Source: Paenibacillus agaridevorans (GTDB lineage Bacteria > Bacillota > Bacilli > Paenibacillales > Paenibacillaceae). From it: a DNA stretch of 53,018 bases. Shown in pieces: positions 45,042 through 53,018 of the stretch. Both the position numbers and the translations under genes were made by a program. Location: positions 1 through 53,018 of the forward strand of contig NZ_BDQX01000286.1 in assembly GCF_003112455.1 (NCBI RefSeq). Reading direction: 5' to 3'. How positions within the stretch are numbered: the stretch's first letter is position 1; each line of letters opens with the position of its first letter. Below the pieces are notes generated by a model that worked only from the letters and a program-made list of their open reading frames with translations, was not told the origin of the DNA and did not search any database.

Positions 45042-46796
45042 ATGTACCATTTTCAGGCCTCGGCTTATATCCATTCCTTCACCGGTCCCGAAAACAGCAA
45101 GCTGAGATACGACTTATTGAAAGCTGTTTCCGCCTTGCAGGGGTTGGTTAATCGGGATTGCTGCAGGTTATATATGACGTTCATGGATGAGACGGACGAA
45201 TACTGGCTGAAGCATTACCGATCCGCGGATGGGTTTCTGTCAGAAGAGGACTGGCACGAGCTGAAAGACTGGTATGAATTGTTGGATGCCTTCGAGCCTT
45301 GGTTGAAGGGCGTCGTGCTGTGGGATGACGAGGTGCCGGCCACATCGAATGTAGCCGCTACGATTTGCGGCGTCGAAGGGCTGCTGCCGGTACGATACGA
45401 TCCGTCGCCGGGATCGTTCTACAGTCAATTTATTGCCGGGGATCGACGTCTTCCCGTCAAACGCAGCCTGGTCGGTCTATTCTCTGGAACCGGCACGATT
45501 CCGGGCAGCGGGTCGCCTAGCACGGGCAGCGCCAAGTGCGACGCCTACCTTTGGGCCAAGGAGAACTACCTGGACGCCGGATTGTGCGACCCGACGCTGC
45601 TTGCCTTTTATCTGGACGGCCATCGATGGATTCCGGACGGGGAATGGTATCCGGATTTGAACAATACGATGCTTTCCAATCACGACTATTATATCGCTCG
45701 CAAAGCCTTCTTCTTTGATCTCAGCCCATGGGACGACGAGACGCCCGGCGATGATCCCGACCAGCCGCCAGGCGCCGACCTGCGAACGATGAAGGACATT
45801 TTGCTGAGCCAATACCGCAACAGTGGCGGGAACGTCATCTTCACAGTCGGCGGCTTCACCCCCTGGTATGTCAAATATACGGAGTCCAGCCTTTGGCCCG
45901 GCAAGCACGGCGCGATCGAGACGGAGTGGCGGCATGCGGAAATCCTATCTTGCTACAATGCGATCATGGACGCGGACGCTTACGGTTTGTCCGGCATGGC
46001 GAACGCTTCGATCCACCGCCATTATCCGCTCAGGGAAAGGTATGAGCAATCAAGATCGGCCTTGGCGGCACGAAAGCCTGAGCGGGGAAAGGTTTACGTC
46101 ATGTTCTATATGGGGGATTACGATTCGGCGGCATGGCTGAACGCCCATGTCGGCGTCCTGTGGGACGACCCGCGAAGAGGGGAGCTTCCGCTTGCTTGGG
46201 GCTTCAATCCCAACCTGTCGGAGCGGGTTCCGCAAGTTTTCGATTACGTCTACCGGACGAAATCGGACCGGGATGTATTTGTATCCGGCGATTCCGGGGC
46301 GGGTTACTTAAATCCGACCCACTTGTTGGAGCCGAGAATTCATTCGGGTCTGCCTTCGGGCATGGATGCCTGGATCGCGCATAACCGGCGGTATTACGAG
46401 CGGTTCGACCTCACGATAACGGGCTTTTTGCTTAATGGCTACGATTCCATCAACACGGAAGTCCAGAGGGCCTACGCCGAATTTTCGCCGGATGGCGTCG
46501 TTACGCAGGAGTACCAAGGACCGGGAGAGATGGACGGAACGCCGTTCCAGCAGCTCTTTCACAACATTGGACCCTATGGAACGATACGCGAAGCCGCGGA
46601 TGTCGTCTACGGCAGCCTGGCGGCCACGGAAGAGCCGCAATTTATCGTCTATCGCACGGTGCTGGCATCTCCGTCGTTTCTGGTCGAGCTGCTGGAGACG
46701 ATTGCGGCGGAACGGCCGGAAATTTCGCTGGAGCCTCTGGATCCTTATACGTTCTTCGGCATGAAAAAACAATATCAATCGGAGGAGCAACGATGA
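45042..46796 (+). CDS. cytoplasmic GxGYxYP-family putative glycoside hydrolase
   Basis: A 584-residue protein without a signal peptide, so probably intracellular. It aligns with the N-terminal 560 residues of the secreted protein at 39875: LQGLVNRDCCRLY against LQGIVNQKGPRLY, VVLWDDEVPATSNVAATI against VVWDPKVHATANVATTI, FFFDLSPWDDE against FVFDLSPWGDE, and the signature GDSGAGYLNPTHL near residue 416. The conserved Asp, Glu and His residues are candidates for catalysis, but no reaction is established for the family. GAGGAGG precedes the ATG. The last four bases overlap the first GH38 gene (ATGA), which implies coupled translation and a shared pathway. Confidence 0.82.
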   Translation: MYHFQASAYIHSFTGPENSKLRYDLLKAVSALQGLVNRDCCRLYMTFMDETDEYWLKHYRSADGFLSEEDWHELKDWYELLDAFEPWLKGVVLWDDEVPATSNVAATICGVEGLLPVRYDPSPGSFYSQFIAGDRRLPVKRSLVGLFSGTGTIPGSGSPSTGSAKCDAYLWAKENYLDAGLCDPTLLAFYLDGHRWIPDGEWYPDLNNTMLSNHDYYIARKAFFFDLSPWDDETPGDDPDQPPGADLRTMKDILLSQYRNSGGNVIFTVGGFTPWYVKYTESSLWPGKHGAIETEWRHAEILSCYNAIMDADAYGLSGMANASIHRHYPLRERYEQSRSALAARKPERGKVYVMFYMGDYDSAAWLNAHVGVLWDDPRRGELPLAWGFNPNLSERVPQVFDYVYRTKSDRDVFVSGDSGAGYLNPTHLLEPRIHSGLPSGMDAWIAHNRRYYERFDLTITGFLLNGYDSINTEVQRAYAEFSPDGVVTQEYQGPGEMDGTPFQQLFHNIGPYGTIREAADVVYGSLAATEEPQFIVYRTVLASPSFLVELLETIAAERPEISLEPLDPYTFFGMKKQYQSEEQR

Positions 46797-49525
46797 TAAA
46801 CGTACACATTGTCCCGCATACGCATTGGGACCGGGAATGGTATCTGCCTTACCAGGAGTTCCGCATTCGCCTTACCCGGCTGGTCGGCAAGCTGCTGGCG
46901 ATTCTGGAGCGGGACCCCGAATACGCGAGCTTCCATCTGGATGGGCAAAGCAGCGTGCTGGACGACTATCTGGAAATTCATCCGGAAGACCGGGAAAAGT
47001 TGAAGCGTTATATAACGGAGGGCAGGATCAAGCTGGGCCCCTGGTATGTGCAGCCTGACGAATCGCTTGTCAGCGGCGAATCGCTTATTCGGAATTTTCA
47101 ATTGGGCATTCGGATCGCCGAGGAGATGGGAGGCAGCCAGCGCTTTGGCTACTTGCCCGATATGTTCGGCCATATCTCGCAATTGCCGCAAATTCTGGAC
47201 GGTTTCGGCATGAAGGAGGCCGTGTTCTGGCGAGGGCTCGGAGAGGTCGTCCCGGAGTCGGGCACAGAGCTGAAGTGGAAGGGCGCGGACGGAACGACGC
47301 TGTTTGCTTACCGGTTTCCGAATGCGCTCGGTTATAACAGCGTTTTCCGCCTGCACGCCGACATAGACAAAGCCGAACGACAGCTGCGGGAGCTGTTTGA
47401 GGGGCATCTGCTGCCTCCGACAAAAGCTTCGTCGGTTCTTGTCATGGTGGGCGTGGACCATATGGAGCCGCAGGACGATTTGAGCGAAATCATAAACAAG
47501 CTGGCGCCGCGCTTTCCGGGATACAAGCTGATCCACAGCACGATGGAGCAGTTTCTGGCCTCCGCGAAGGCGGAGACGGAAAGCATAGCGGATGGGTTGT
47601 ATACGGCCGTCGGCGAGTTGAGGGATACCAATCGCTCCGTGGACGGCTCGATCAACTTTCTGTTGGCCAATGTGTTATCCTCCAGAATGCCCCTCAAGCA
47701 GTTCAACGCGAAGGTGCAGTTTGAGCTGGAACGATGGGCGGAGCCGTTCTCGGCTATATGGCACGGCATGGGAGGCGCTTATCCGGATAAGCTGCTCGCG
47801 CAGTCCTGGAAATACCTGCTCCAGAACCATCCCCACGACTCCATATGCGGATGCAGTCGCGACGAAGTGCATCGGCAGATGATGACCCGCTTCGAATGGG
47901 CCCAGGAAATCGCGGGGCAGCTGACGGATGAATCCCTCCGTTATATCGCGTCGGAAATCGATACGTCAGCCTTGCCGGACGAGGCGATTGTGTTCCATGT
48001 ATTTAACCCGCTGGAGCGCGGCCGCAAGGATACGGTGACCGTGGAGCTGATGCTTCCGGATGCCGACGCGGATATTCGTTTTTTCGAAATCCGCGACAGC
48101 GAAGGCCGCGTGCTGCCTTCGCAATGGGTGGATATGAAGCGGGAGCTGATTGCCGGCAATCATCCCGACGACGAGGTCCGGGATCTCGGCTTGCTGGAAG
48201 CCGCCGTAGCGCCGGAGGAGAAGGGCATTCTGGTCGGCCTGGCGTTCGTTCGCAAGGCGACTGTGCGCTTTGTCCCCCATGAGCTGCCGGCTCTCGGTTA
48301 CGGGACCTTTACCGCGACGCCTGTTCGGATGGCCTCCCTGGATGAACGCACGTTAGTGGATGGACATGCGCTCGAGAATGAGTGGCTTCGGGTAGAGGTC
48401 GGCCAGAACGGAAGCGTTCGGCTTCTTGACAAGATAAGCGGACGGCAGTACGACAATGTGCTCGTATACGAGGATGGAGGCGATATCGGCGACGGTTATA
48501 CCTTCTCGCCGCCTTTGTTCGACGAGCGCTTCTCTACGGCGGGCCTGCAGGCTTCCATCTCCGTGACGGAAGACGGTCCGGCAAGGGGGGCTCTCCGTAT
48601 CGCGCAAAGCTGGCAGCTGCCTGTCGGACTGGAGAGCGACCGCAAGCGGCGTTTATCGACCAGACGTGAATGTCTCCTGACGACGGAGCTCAGCCTTGGC
48701 AAACACGACCGCTGGGTGGGCGTGACGGCGCGCTTCGACAATCAGGTCGGCGATCATCGCCTGCGCGTGAAGATTGCGACCGGCATTGGGGCCGCGCAAT
48801 CATGGGCATCCTCTGCCTTCGATATGGTTAGACGGTCAACGAAGGTTGCTCAGCCCTCCGATGATCGCTGGATTGAGGATGCCGTCGGCGTCCATCCAAA
48901 CCAAGGTCTGGCGGGAGTCACGAGTCCGTGCGGATCGTATGGCTTTGCGGTTGCTCCTTACGGTCTTCCCGAATACGAGGTGACGCCTAGCGGCGATATT
49001 CTCGTCACGCTTGTCCGTTCCGTCGGTTATCTGGGTTCTCCGGACCTGCGAACCATCCGCGGCGGAGCAGGTCCGATGTTCAAGACGCCGGAGGCGCAAT
49101 GCCAGGGAGAGCTGACGTACCGGCTGGCGCTTATCCCGCATGCGGGGGACGGCGCGCAAAGCGGGGAAGCTTGGCAGCGATCCGCCGAGCATCATCTGCC
49201 GGCGCGCGCGGTTCAGATGCGCAAGCATGCCGGAACGATGCCGCTTGTTCACTCTTTTGTCAGCCTCGATACGCCGGAAAACCCGATTGTGCTGTCCGCG
49301 CTTAAGAGGACGGAAGGACGCGACGGAACGCTTCTTCGTGGCTTTAACCCGTCGGAATCCGAGCATTCTGTGACATTTCAGCTCGATCGTCCTGTCAAAG
49401 AAGCCTATGTACTGGATTTGGAGGAAAACCGCAAGGAACCCGTTCAGATTGGTGCGTCGGACGGCAGAGGCGCGACCTTGCATTTTAAGCCCAAACAGAT
49501 CATTACAATTGAAGCGGTTCATTAA
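46793..49525 (+). CDS. GH38 alpha-mannosidase (first)
   Basis: A 910-residue cytoplasmic enzyme that should hydrolyse alpha-mannosyl links in oligosaccharides. The N-terminal domain has the zinc-site motif HTHWDREWYLPYQEFR, the nucleophile motif GYLPDMFGHISQLP (predicted Asp123) and NHPHDSICGCSRDEVH, which supplies the remaining metal-binding residues; a three-helix region and a beta-rich C-terminal half complete the GH38 layout. No signal peptide. Start overlaps the upstream GxGYxYP gene; GGAGGAG precedes it. It is paralogous to the next gene (910 residues, about the same layout), so the two may cut different linkages. Confidence 0.93.
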   Translation: MINVHIVPHTHWDREWYLPYQEFRIRLTRLVGKLLAILERDPEYASFHLDGQSSVLDDYLEIHPEDREKLKRYITEGRIKLGPWYVQPDESLVSGESLIRNFQLGIRIAEEMGGSQRFGYLPDMFGHISQLPQILDGFGMKEAVFWRGLGEVVPESGTELKWKGADGTTLFAYRFPNALGYNSVFRLHADIDKAERQLRELFEGHLLPPTKASSVLVMVGVDHMEPQDDLSEIINKLAPRFPGYKLIHSTMEQFLASAKAETESIADGLYTAVGELRDTNRSVDGSINFLLANVLSSRMPLKQFNAKVQFELERWAEPFSAIWHGMGGAYPDKLLAQSWKYLLQNHPHDSICGCSRDEVHRQMMTRFEWAQEIAGQLTDESLRYIASEIDTSALPDEAIVFHVFNPLERGRKDTVTVELMLPDADADIRFFEIRDSEGRVLPSQWVDMKRELIAGNHPDDEVRDLGLLEAAVAPEEKGILVGLAFVRKATVRFVPHELPALGYGTFTATPVRMASLDERTLVDGHALENEWLRVEVGQNGSVRLLDKISGRQYDNVLVYEDGGDIGDGYTFSPPLFDERFSTAGLQASISVTEDGPARGALRIAQSWQLPVGLESDRKRRLSTRRECLLTTELSLGKHDRWVGVTARFDNQVGDHRLRVKIATGIGAAQSWASSAFDMVRRSTKVAQPSDDRWIEDAVGVHPNQGLAGVTSPCGSYGFAVAPYGLPEYEVTPSGDILVTLVRSVGYLGSPDLRTIRGGAGPMFKTPEAQCQGELTYRLALIPHAGDGAQSGEAWQRSAEHHLPARAVQMRKHAGTMPLVHSFVSLDTPENPIVLSALKRTEGRDGTLLRGFNPSESEHSVTFQLDRPVKEAYVLDLEENRKEPVQIGASDGRGATLHFKPKQIITIEAVH

Positions 49526-49557
49526 TTCGGAGTTTCCGAACCATGGAGGACAGTGGC

Positions 49558-52290
49558 ATGACACGGAAAAAAACCTATCATTTCATCGCGCATACGCATT
49601 GGGACCGCGAATGGTACATGACGTTCGAACAATTCCGATATCGTTTGGTCCAGTTGATCGACAAGCTGCTCGACCTGCTCGACCGCGATCCCGAATTCAA
49701 GTCGTTCCATCTCGACGGGCAGACGATCGTGCTGGAAGATTACTACGCGCTGCGTCCGCATCAGAAGCCGCGTATGGAACGGTTGATTCGGGAAGGCCGA
49801 ATTCTGATCGGTCCCTGGTATCAACAGAACGATTTGTATTTGACGAGCGCGGAGTCTACCATCCGCAGTCTGATGGAAGGGATCAGCGCATCGCGCAGGC
49901 TGGGCGGAGAGATGAAGGTCGGTTATTTGCCGGATCACTTCGGGTTGATCGGTCAGATGCCGCAACTGTTCAAGGACATAGGCATCGACAACTGCGTGTT
50001 CGGCCGCGCCTACGATGCCGGCAAGCACGGCAGCCCGTTCTTTCGATGGCAGTCCCCTGACGGCTCGGAGGTAACGGCGCTTCAGCTTTATTATTGGTAT
50101 AACAGCGCGCAGCGTTTGCCTAGCGATCCGGATCAGCTGCAAGCCGTCTTCGACATGATCAGGGAACGCGAAGAGAAAATCAATCCGACATCGCATTATC
50201 CCATGATGAACGGAGTCGATCATCTGGAGGCGCAGGAAAATCTCCCCGAGGTTTTAAAGCGGCTGCGCAGCTTGTACGGCGACGATATTGATGTCTTGCA
50301 TAGCACGCTGCCGGATTATGTAGAGAGCGTACAGCGGGAAATGGGAGAGCAGCCGGAAGGGACTTATCCCGTCCTGCAAGGCGAGCTTCGGGAAGCGCCC
50401 GAATACAATATCCTTGCCGGCACGTTATCGAGCCGAATTTATATCAAGCAAGCGAATCTGGAATGTCATGATTTAATCGAGAAGTGGCTGGAGCCGCTGT
50501 CGACATGGTGCGCCATGCTGGACCTGGATTCTTACGATAAGGAAGCCATCCGTTACGTCTGGAAATTATACATGGAGAACCACCCGCACGACAGTATATG
50601 CGGCTGCAGCCAAGACGCCGTGCACGATCAAATGATGGACCGGTTCCGGCGCGTAAAGGAGCTGACGGAAACCATCATCGACCGCAAGCTAGGGATCATC
50701 GCGAGGCAGGTTGATGGCAACGCGTACGAACGGGACGACCAGAAGCTGCTCGTCGTCAATACGTCGCAGTTGGAAGCCACGAGGGTCATCCGAACGCCCG
50801 TTTATTTCCTGGAAGACGAGAAGGTGGAGTCCTTCTCCATCGAGGACGAGAACGGACAGCGAATTCCCTATAGGTTGGTATCGGAAGCGCCAAGCCGCGT
50901 GCAAGTAATTAGTCCCATTAATTTGCCCGGCGTTATCGGCGTAAAGCGCTGCGAAATCGAATGGCAGCCGCACGTGCCGGCGCTAGGGTATGCGACGTAT
51001 CGCGTGCGCCAGCATCGGGAAGGGGCAGTTCTGCAGGATGCCACGGATCGGCGGCAGTCGAATCAAGAGGCGGCAAGGCTGCAGGATGCCCCGAATCCGC
51101 TGCCTTCGATTCTGGAGAACGACCAGCTCAGGGTCGAGCTGCAAGACAATGGCACGTTCCATGTGCTGCACAAGAAGTCGGGGCGCCGGCTCAGCAATCA
51201 AGGGCAAATACAGAACGTCGGCGACCGCGGGGACTTGTACGTGTTTAAAAAGGTGCAAGACGGCGAAGGCGATCGGATTTGGGACGGACCCGTCGAGTGG
51301 GTATCCAGAACCGACAATTCACTTTATCAGGAAGCCGTCTACCGATTCGTCTGGCAGTTGCCTATCGGGCTGGATGCCTCGAAGGAGAGCATGTCGGAGG
51401 AGACGGCGCCTAGCGTCTTCGAAGTGACGCTGAGGCTTGACGCGGCTTCCGAACGATTGGACATACGGGTGCAGGTAGACAACGGAGTCAAGGATCATCG
51501 TCTGCGAATGCTGTTCCCGTCGGAGGATGCGGCGCTGCACGTGCTGGCGGGCGGACAGCTCGATGTCGTGAAGAGAAGCTGGGACTGCGGAAAGGAATGG
51601 GAGCGGGATGCGAATTCGCAGCCGTTTTGGAAGTGGTTTGCCCCTGTGTACAACAGCGGCGGTTCGGCGATTTTTGCTAAAGGCCTGCATGATTATGAGA
51701 TGCTGAACGAGGGCAGAACGGCTGGAGTAACGCTGCTTCGCAGTGTAGAAACAATCCATCTGAGAGAGACCGTGTACATGGAGCAGGATTATCAGCCGAA
51801 AGCCCAGTGCATCGGACTACATAGGTTGGAGCTTGCATTGAGGCCTTTTGCGGAGGAATCCGCTACCCGGCTTTATCAAGAGGCGGAGCTCTATCATCAA
51901 GGGTTATTGACGAAGCTGCTCCCGATCGATGAGGACAAATGGAACAAGGGAAGGTCCTGGGTGCAGGATACATCGCATGGCGGACTGTTTAAGCTGCCGG
52001 ATCCCAACGTGTCGAAGTCCCGTCTCCCTACCAAGGACAGCCTGATCAAGCTGGCGGGCGACGTCATGTTATCCGCTCAGAAATGGTCGGAGGACGGCAA
52101 TCAACCTATTATTCGGTTATACAATGTGGAGTCTCAAACTTCGGAAGTCATCCTGTCTGCACCGATACCCATCAAGGGTGCGATAATCACCAATATCATT
52201 GAGGAGCAACAGGGGGCGGTTGATGCGGCGGACAATCGGATTACATGTTCAATCGCCGCAAAGAAGTTTGTTACTTATAAGTTGGTGTAG
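49558..52290 (+). CDS. GH38 alpha-mannosidase (second)
   Basis: A 910-residue cytoplasmic alpha-mannosidase. Motifs: HTHWDREWYMTFEQFR, nucleophile region GYLPDHFGLIGQMP (predicted Asp126) and NHPHDSICGCSQDAVHDQM. Where the first enzyme has FGH after the nucleophile this one has FGL, so the active-site rim differs. ATG 49558 is preferred: GGAGG at 49545-49549 serves as its ribosome binding site, whereas the ATG at 49543 lies in that site and has no site of its own. The gene lies 32 bases after the first GH38 gene and ends the operon before a terminator. E. coli MngB, a mannosylglycerate hydrolase, is an example of a bacterial family member; the substrate here is unproven. Confidence 0.93.
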   Translation: MTRKKTYHFIAHTHWDREWYMTFEQFRYRLVQLIDKLLDLLDRDPEFKSFHLDGQTIVLEDYYALRPHQKPRMERLIREGRILIGPWYQQNDLYLTSAESTIRSLMEGISASRRLGGEMKVGYLPDHFGLIGQMPQLFKDIGIDNCVFGRAYDAGKHGSPFFRWQSPDGSEVTALQLYYWYNSAQRLPSDPDQLQAVFDMIREREEKINPTSHYPMMNGVDHLEAQENLPEVLKRLRSLYGDDIDVLHSTLPDYVESVQREMGEQPEGTYPVLQGELREAPEYNILAGTLSSRIYIKQANLECHDLIEKWLEPLSTWCAMLDLDSYDKEAIRYVWKLYMENHPHDSICGCSQDAVHDQMMDRFRRVKELTETIIDRKLGIIARQVDGNAYERDDQKLLVVNTSQLEATRVIRTPVYFLEDEKVESFSIEDENGQRIPYRLVSEAPSRVQVISPINLPGVIGVKRCEIEWQPHVPALGYATYRVRQHREGAVLQDATDRRQSNQEAARLQDAPNPLPSILENDQLRVELQDNGTFHVLHKKSGRRLSNQGQIQNVGDRGDLYVFKKVQDGEGDRIWDGPVEWVSRTDNSLYQEAVYRFVWQLPIGLDASKESMSEETAPSVFEVTLRLDAASERLDIRVQVDNGVKDHRLRMLFPSEDAALHVLAGGQLDVVKRSWDCGKEWERDANSQPFWKWFAPVYNSGGSAIFAKGLHDYEMLNEGRTAGVTLLRSVETIHLRETVYMEQDYQPKAQCIGLHRLELALRPFAEESATRLYQEAELYHQGLLTKLLPIDEDKWNKGRSWVQDTSHGGLFKLPDPNVSKSRLPTKDSLIKLAGDVMLSAQKWSEDGNQPIIRLYNVESQTSEVILSAPIPIKGAIITNIIEEQQGAVDAADNRITCSIAAKKFVTYKLV

Positions 52291-52297
52291 ACCAAAG

Positions 52298-52330
52298 AGC
52301 CTTCCGGATGCTGGAGCCGGAAGGCTTTTC
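52298..52330 (+). terminator. Rho-independent terminator after the GH38 operon
   Basis: AGCCTTCCGG (52298-52307) pairs with CCGGAAGGCT (52317-52326) followed by TTTTC. It starts eight bases after the last stop codon. Confidence 0.88.
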
Positions 52331-52380
52331 ATTGTTAGTATAACATTTATAAAATATCAGGTTTAACGGATGATAATACG

Positions 52381-52416
52381 AGTGCAAGTGCAAGTGCAAG
52401 TGCAAGTGCAAGTGCG
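52381..52416. repeat. hexanucleotide microsatellite (AGTGCA)
   Basis: Five perfect AGTGCA units are followed by AGTGCG. The tract lies between genes; its length may vary between strains through slippage. Confidence 0.9.
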
Positions 52417-52454
52417 AGTACGAGGAGAGGCCAATCGTATACCGCAGAGCAAAA

Positions 52455-52595
52455 TAGAGGGAAAAGCTCCCTATAATCGGGGGGGAATCAGGCTAATGGC
52501 CCGGATTAGAGGGAAAAGTGCCCTTTAATCGGGGTGAGACTACCCCGAGTCCGGCGATTGGGGCTGATTAGAGGGAGGATTTCCACTAGCGTTGC
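52455..52595. repeat. three related TAGAGGGA hairpin units
   Basis: TAGAGGGAAAAGCTCCCTAT (52455) and TAGAGGGAAAAGTGCCCTTT (52507) each fold into a small stem and continue into TAATCGGGG or AATCGGGG; a degenerate TAGAGGGA unit is at 52569. Spacing is 52 and 62 bp. The rest of the gap up to 52740 is AT-rich with no visible gene. Confidence 0.65.
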
Positions 52596-52740
52596 ATCAA
52601 AGCTTACACTTCAAATATAGTTTCATAAATTAGCTAAATTTGTAATTTTATGTTCGTTTTTCATGGACGGGACATAAATAAAACTCCATTGTAGTGAGGT
52701 AGGATACCAATCCATACACCCATACAAAGGAGTAGCCGTA

Positions 52741-53018
52741 ATGAGTGTAGCGGATAAACAGGTCGTTCGTCAATGTCTTTCTCTTTTACCTTTGCAAGAT
52801 TTTGTTGCCCCTTTTCTGGATTATCGGAAACAGCTCAAAACGGTTCATCTGCTCAAACTTTTTATCACCGCGCAATTGCTGAACTGGGACTCCCTTCGTA
52901 CCATAGAGAGTGCCATTCGCTCGGATGAAGAGTTTCAGGCCGAGTTTCAAGTGCAAAGCATCAGCAAGTCGCAGCTTTCACGTCGCATGAATAGCTTACC
53001 CGTCGAGATCACACAAGC
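52741..53018 (+). CDS. IS4-like transposase with DUF4372-type N-terminus, cut by the right edge
   Basis: The first 92 codons run open to the edge. They read MSVADKQVVRQCLSLLPLQD..., with DWRKQLKT-like DYRKQLKTVHLLKLF, and a later TESAIRSDEEFQAEFQ-type stretch (TIESAIRSDEEFQAEF), which resembles the DUF4372 domain at the start of many IS4-family transposases. AAAGGAG precedes the ATG by eight bases. It would catalyse movement of an insertion sequence whose left end lies in the AT-rich stretch at about 52600-52740; the inverted repeat cannot be defined without the other end. Confidence 0.75.
   Translation, partial: MSVADKQVVRQCLSLLPLQDFVAPFLDYRKQLKTVHLLKLFITAQLLNWDSLRTIESAIRSDEEFQAEFQVQSISKSQLSRRMNSLPVEITQ

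Overview
This window looks like part of a Paenibacillus- or Cohnella-type genome (Bacillota, Paenibacillaceae). The pointers are strong GGAGG ribosome binding sites with occasional TTG and GTG starts, S-layer-homology (SLH) surface proteins, and three sugar ABC importers each paired with a YesM/YesN-type sensor kinase and AraC-type response regulator. No housekeeping gene, rRNA or tRNA was seen. The theme is glycan sensing, capture, import and hydrolysis.

Layout. (1) 1-8854: a solute-binding lipoprotein, two permeases, a kinase, a regulator and a Gfo/Idh/MocA oxidoreductase. The first and last transcription units share an operator-like motif at the same distance from their -10 boxes. A MITE-like element sits exactly in the stop codon of the kinase gene. 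(2) 9473-16701: a second importer (permease, permease, binding protein) followed by regulator and kinase, then an EamA-type exporter at 16806. (3) 18408-38852: a membrane-anchored SurA/PrsA-like foldase, a 1.5-kilo-residue beta-helix SLH protein, a third importer with kinase and regulator, and a huge L-type-lectin SLH protein with 17 internal repeats. (4) 38946-39665: a small AT-rich TauE/SafE permease gene, probably leaderless. (5) 39875-52290: a divergent locus. Leftward it encodes an oxidoreductase and a secreted GxGYxYP-family protein with Ig-like and malectin-like domains. Rightward it encodes a cytoplasmic GxGYxYP protein and two GH38 alpha-mannosidases. (6) 52741 to the right edge: the start of an IS4-like transposase gene.

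How it fits together (inference): the SLH proteins and the secreted GxGYxYP protein would bind or cut glycans outside the cell. The three CUT1-type importers would bring oligosaccharides in, each induced by its own two-component system. The oxidoreductases, the second GxGYxYP protein and the GH38 enzymes would finish degradation inside. No ABC ATPase is present, so a shared MsmX-type ATPase elsewhere is expected.

The most novel signals are four. The divergent GxGYxYP/GH38 locus has two mirror-image promoters, each with two 14-bp operator copies 21 bp apart and a -10 box exactly 36 bp from the proximal copy. An intergenic repeat family occurs three times, with its octamer at exactly 50, 75 and 50 bp spacing while the sequence between has drifted. 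A MITE has inserted into a stop codon and kept it a stop codon. The lectin gene carries a three-repeat higher-order duplication of about 0.79 kb.
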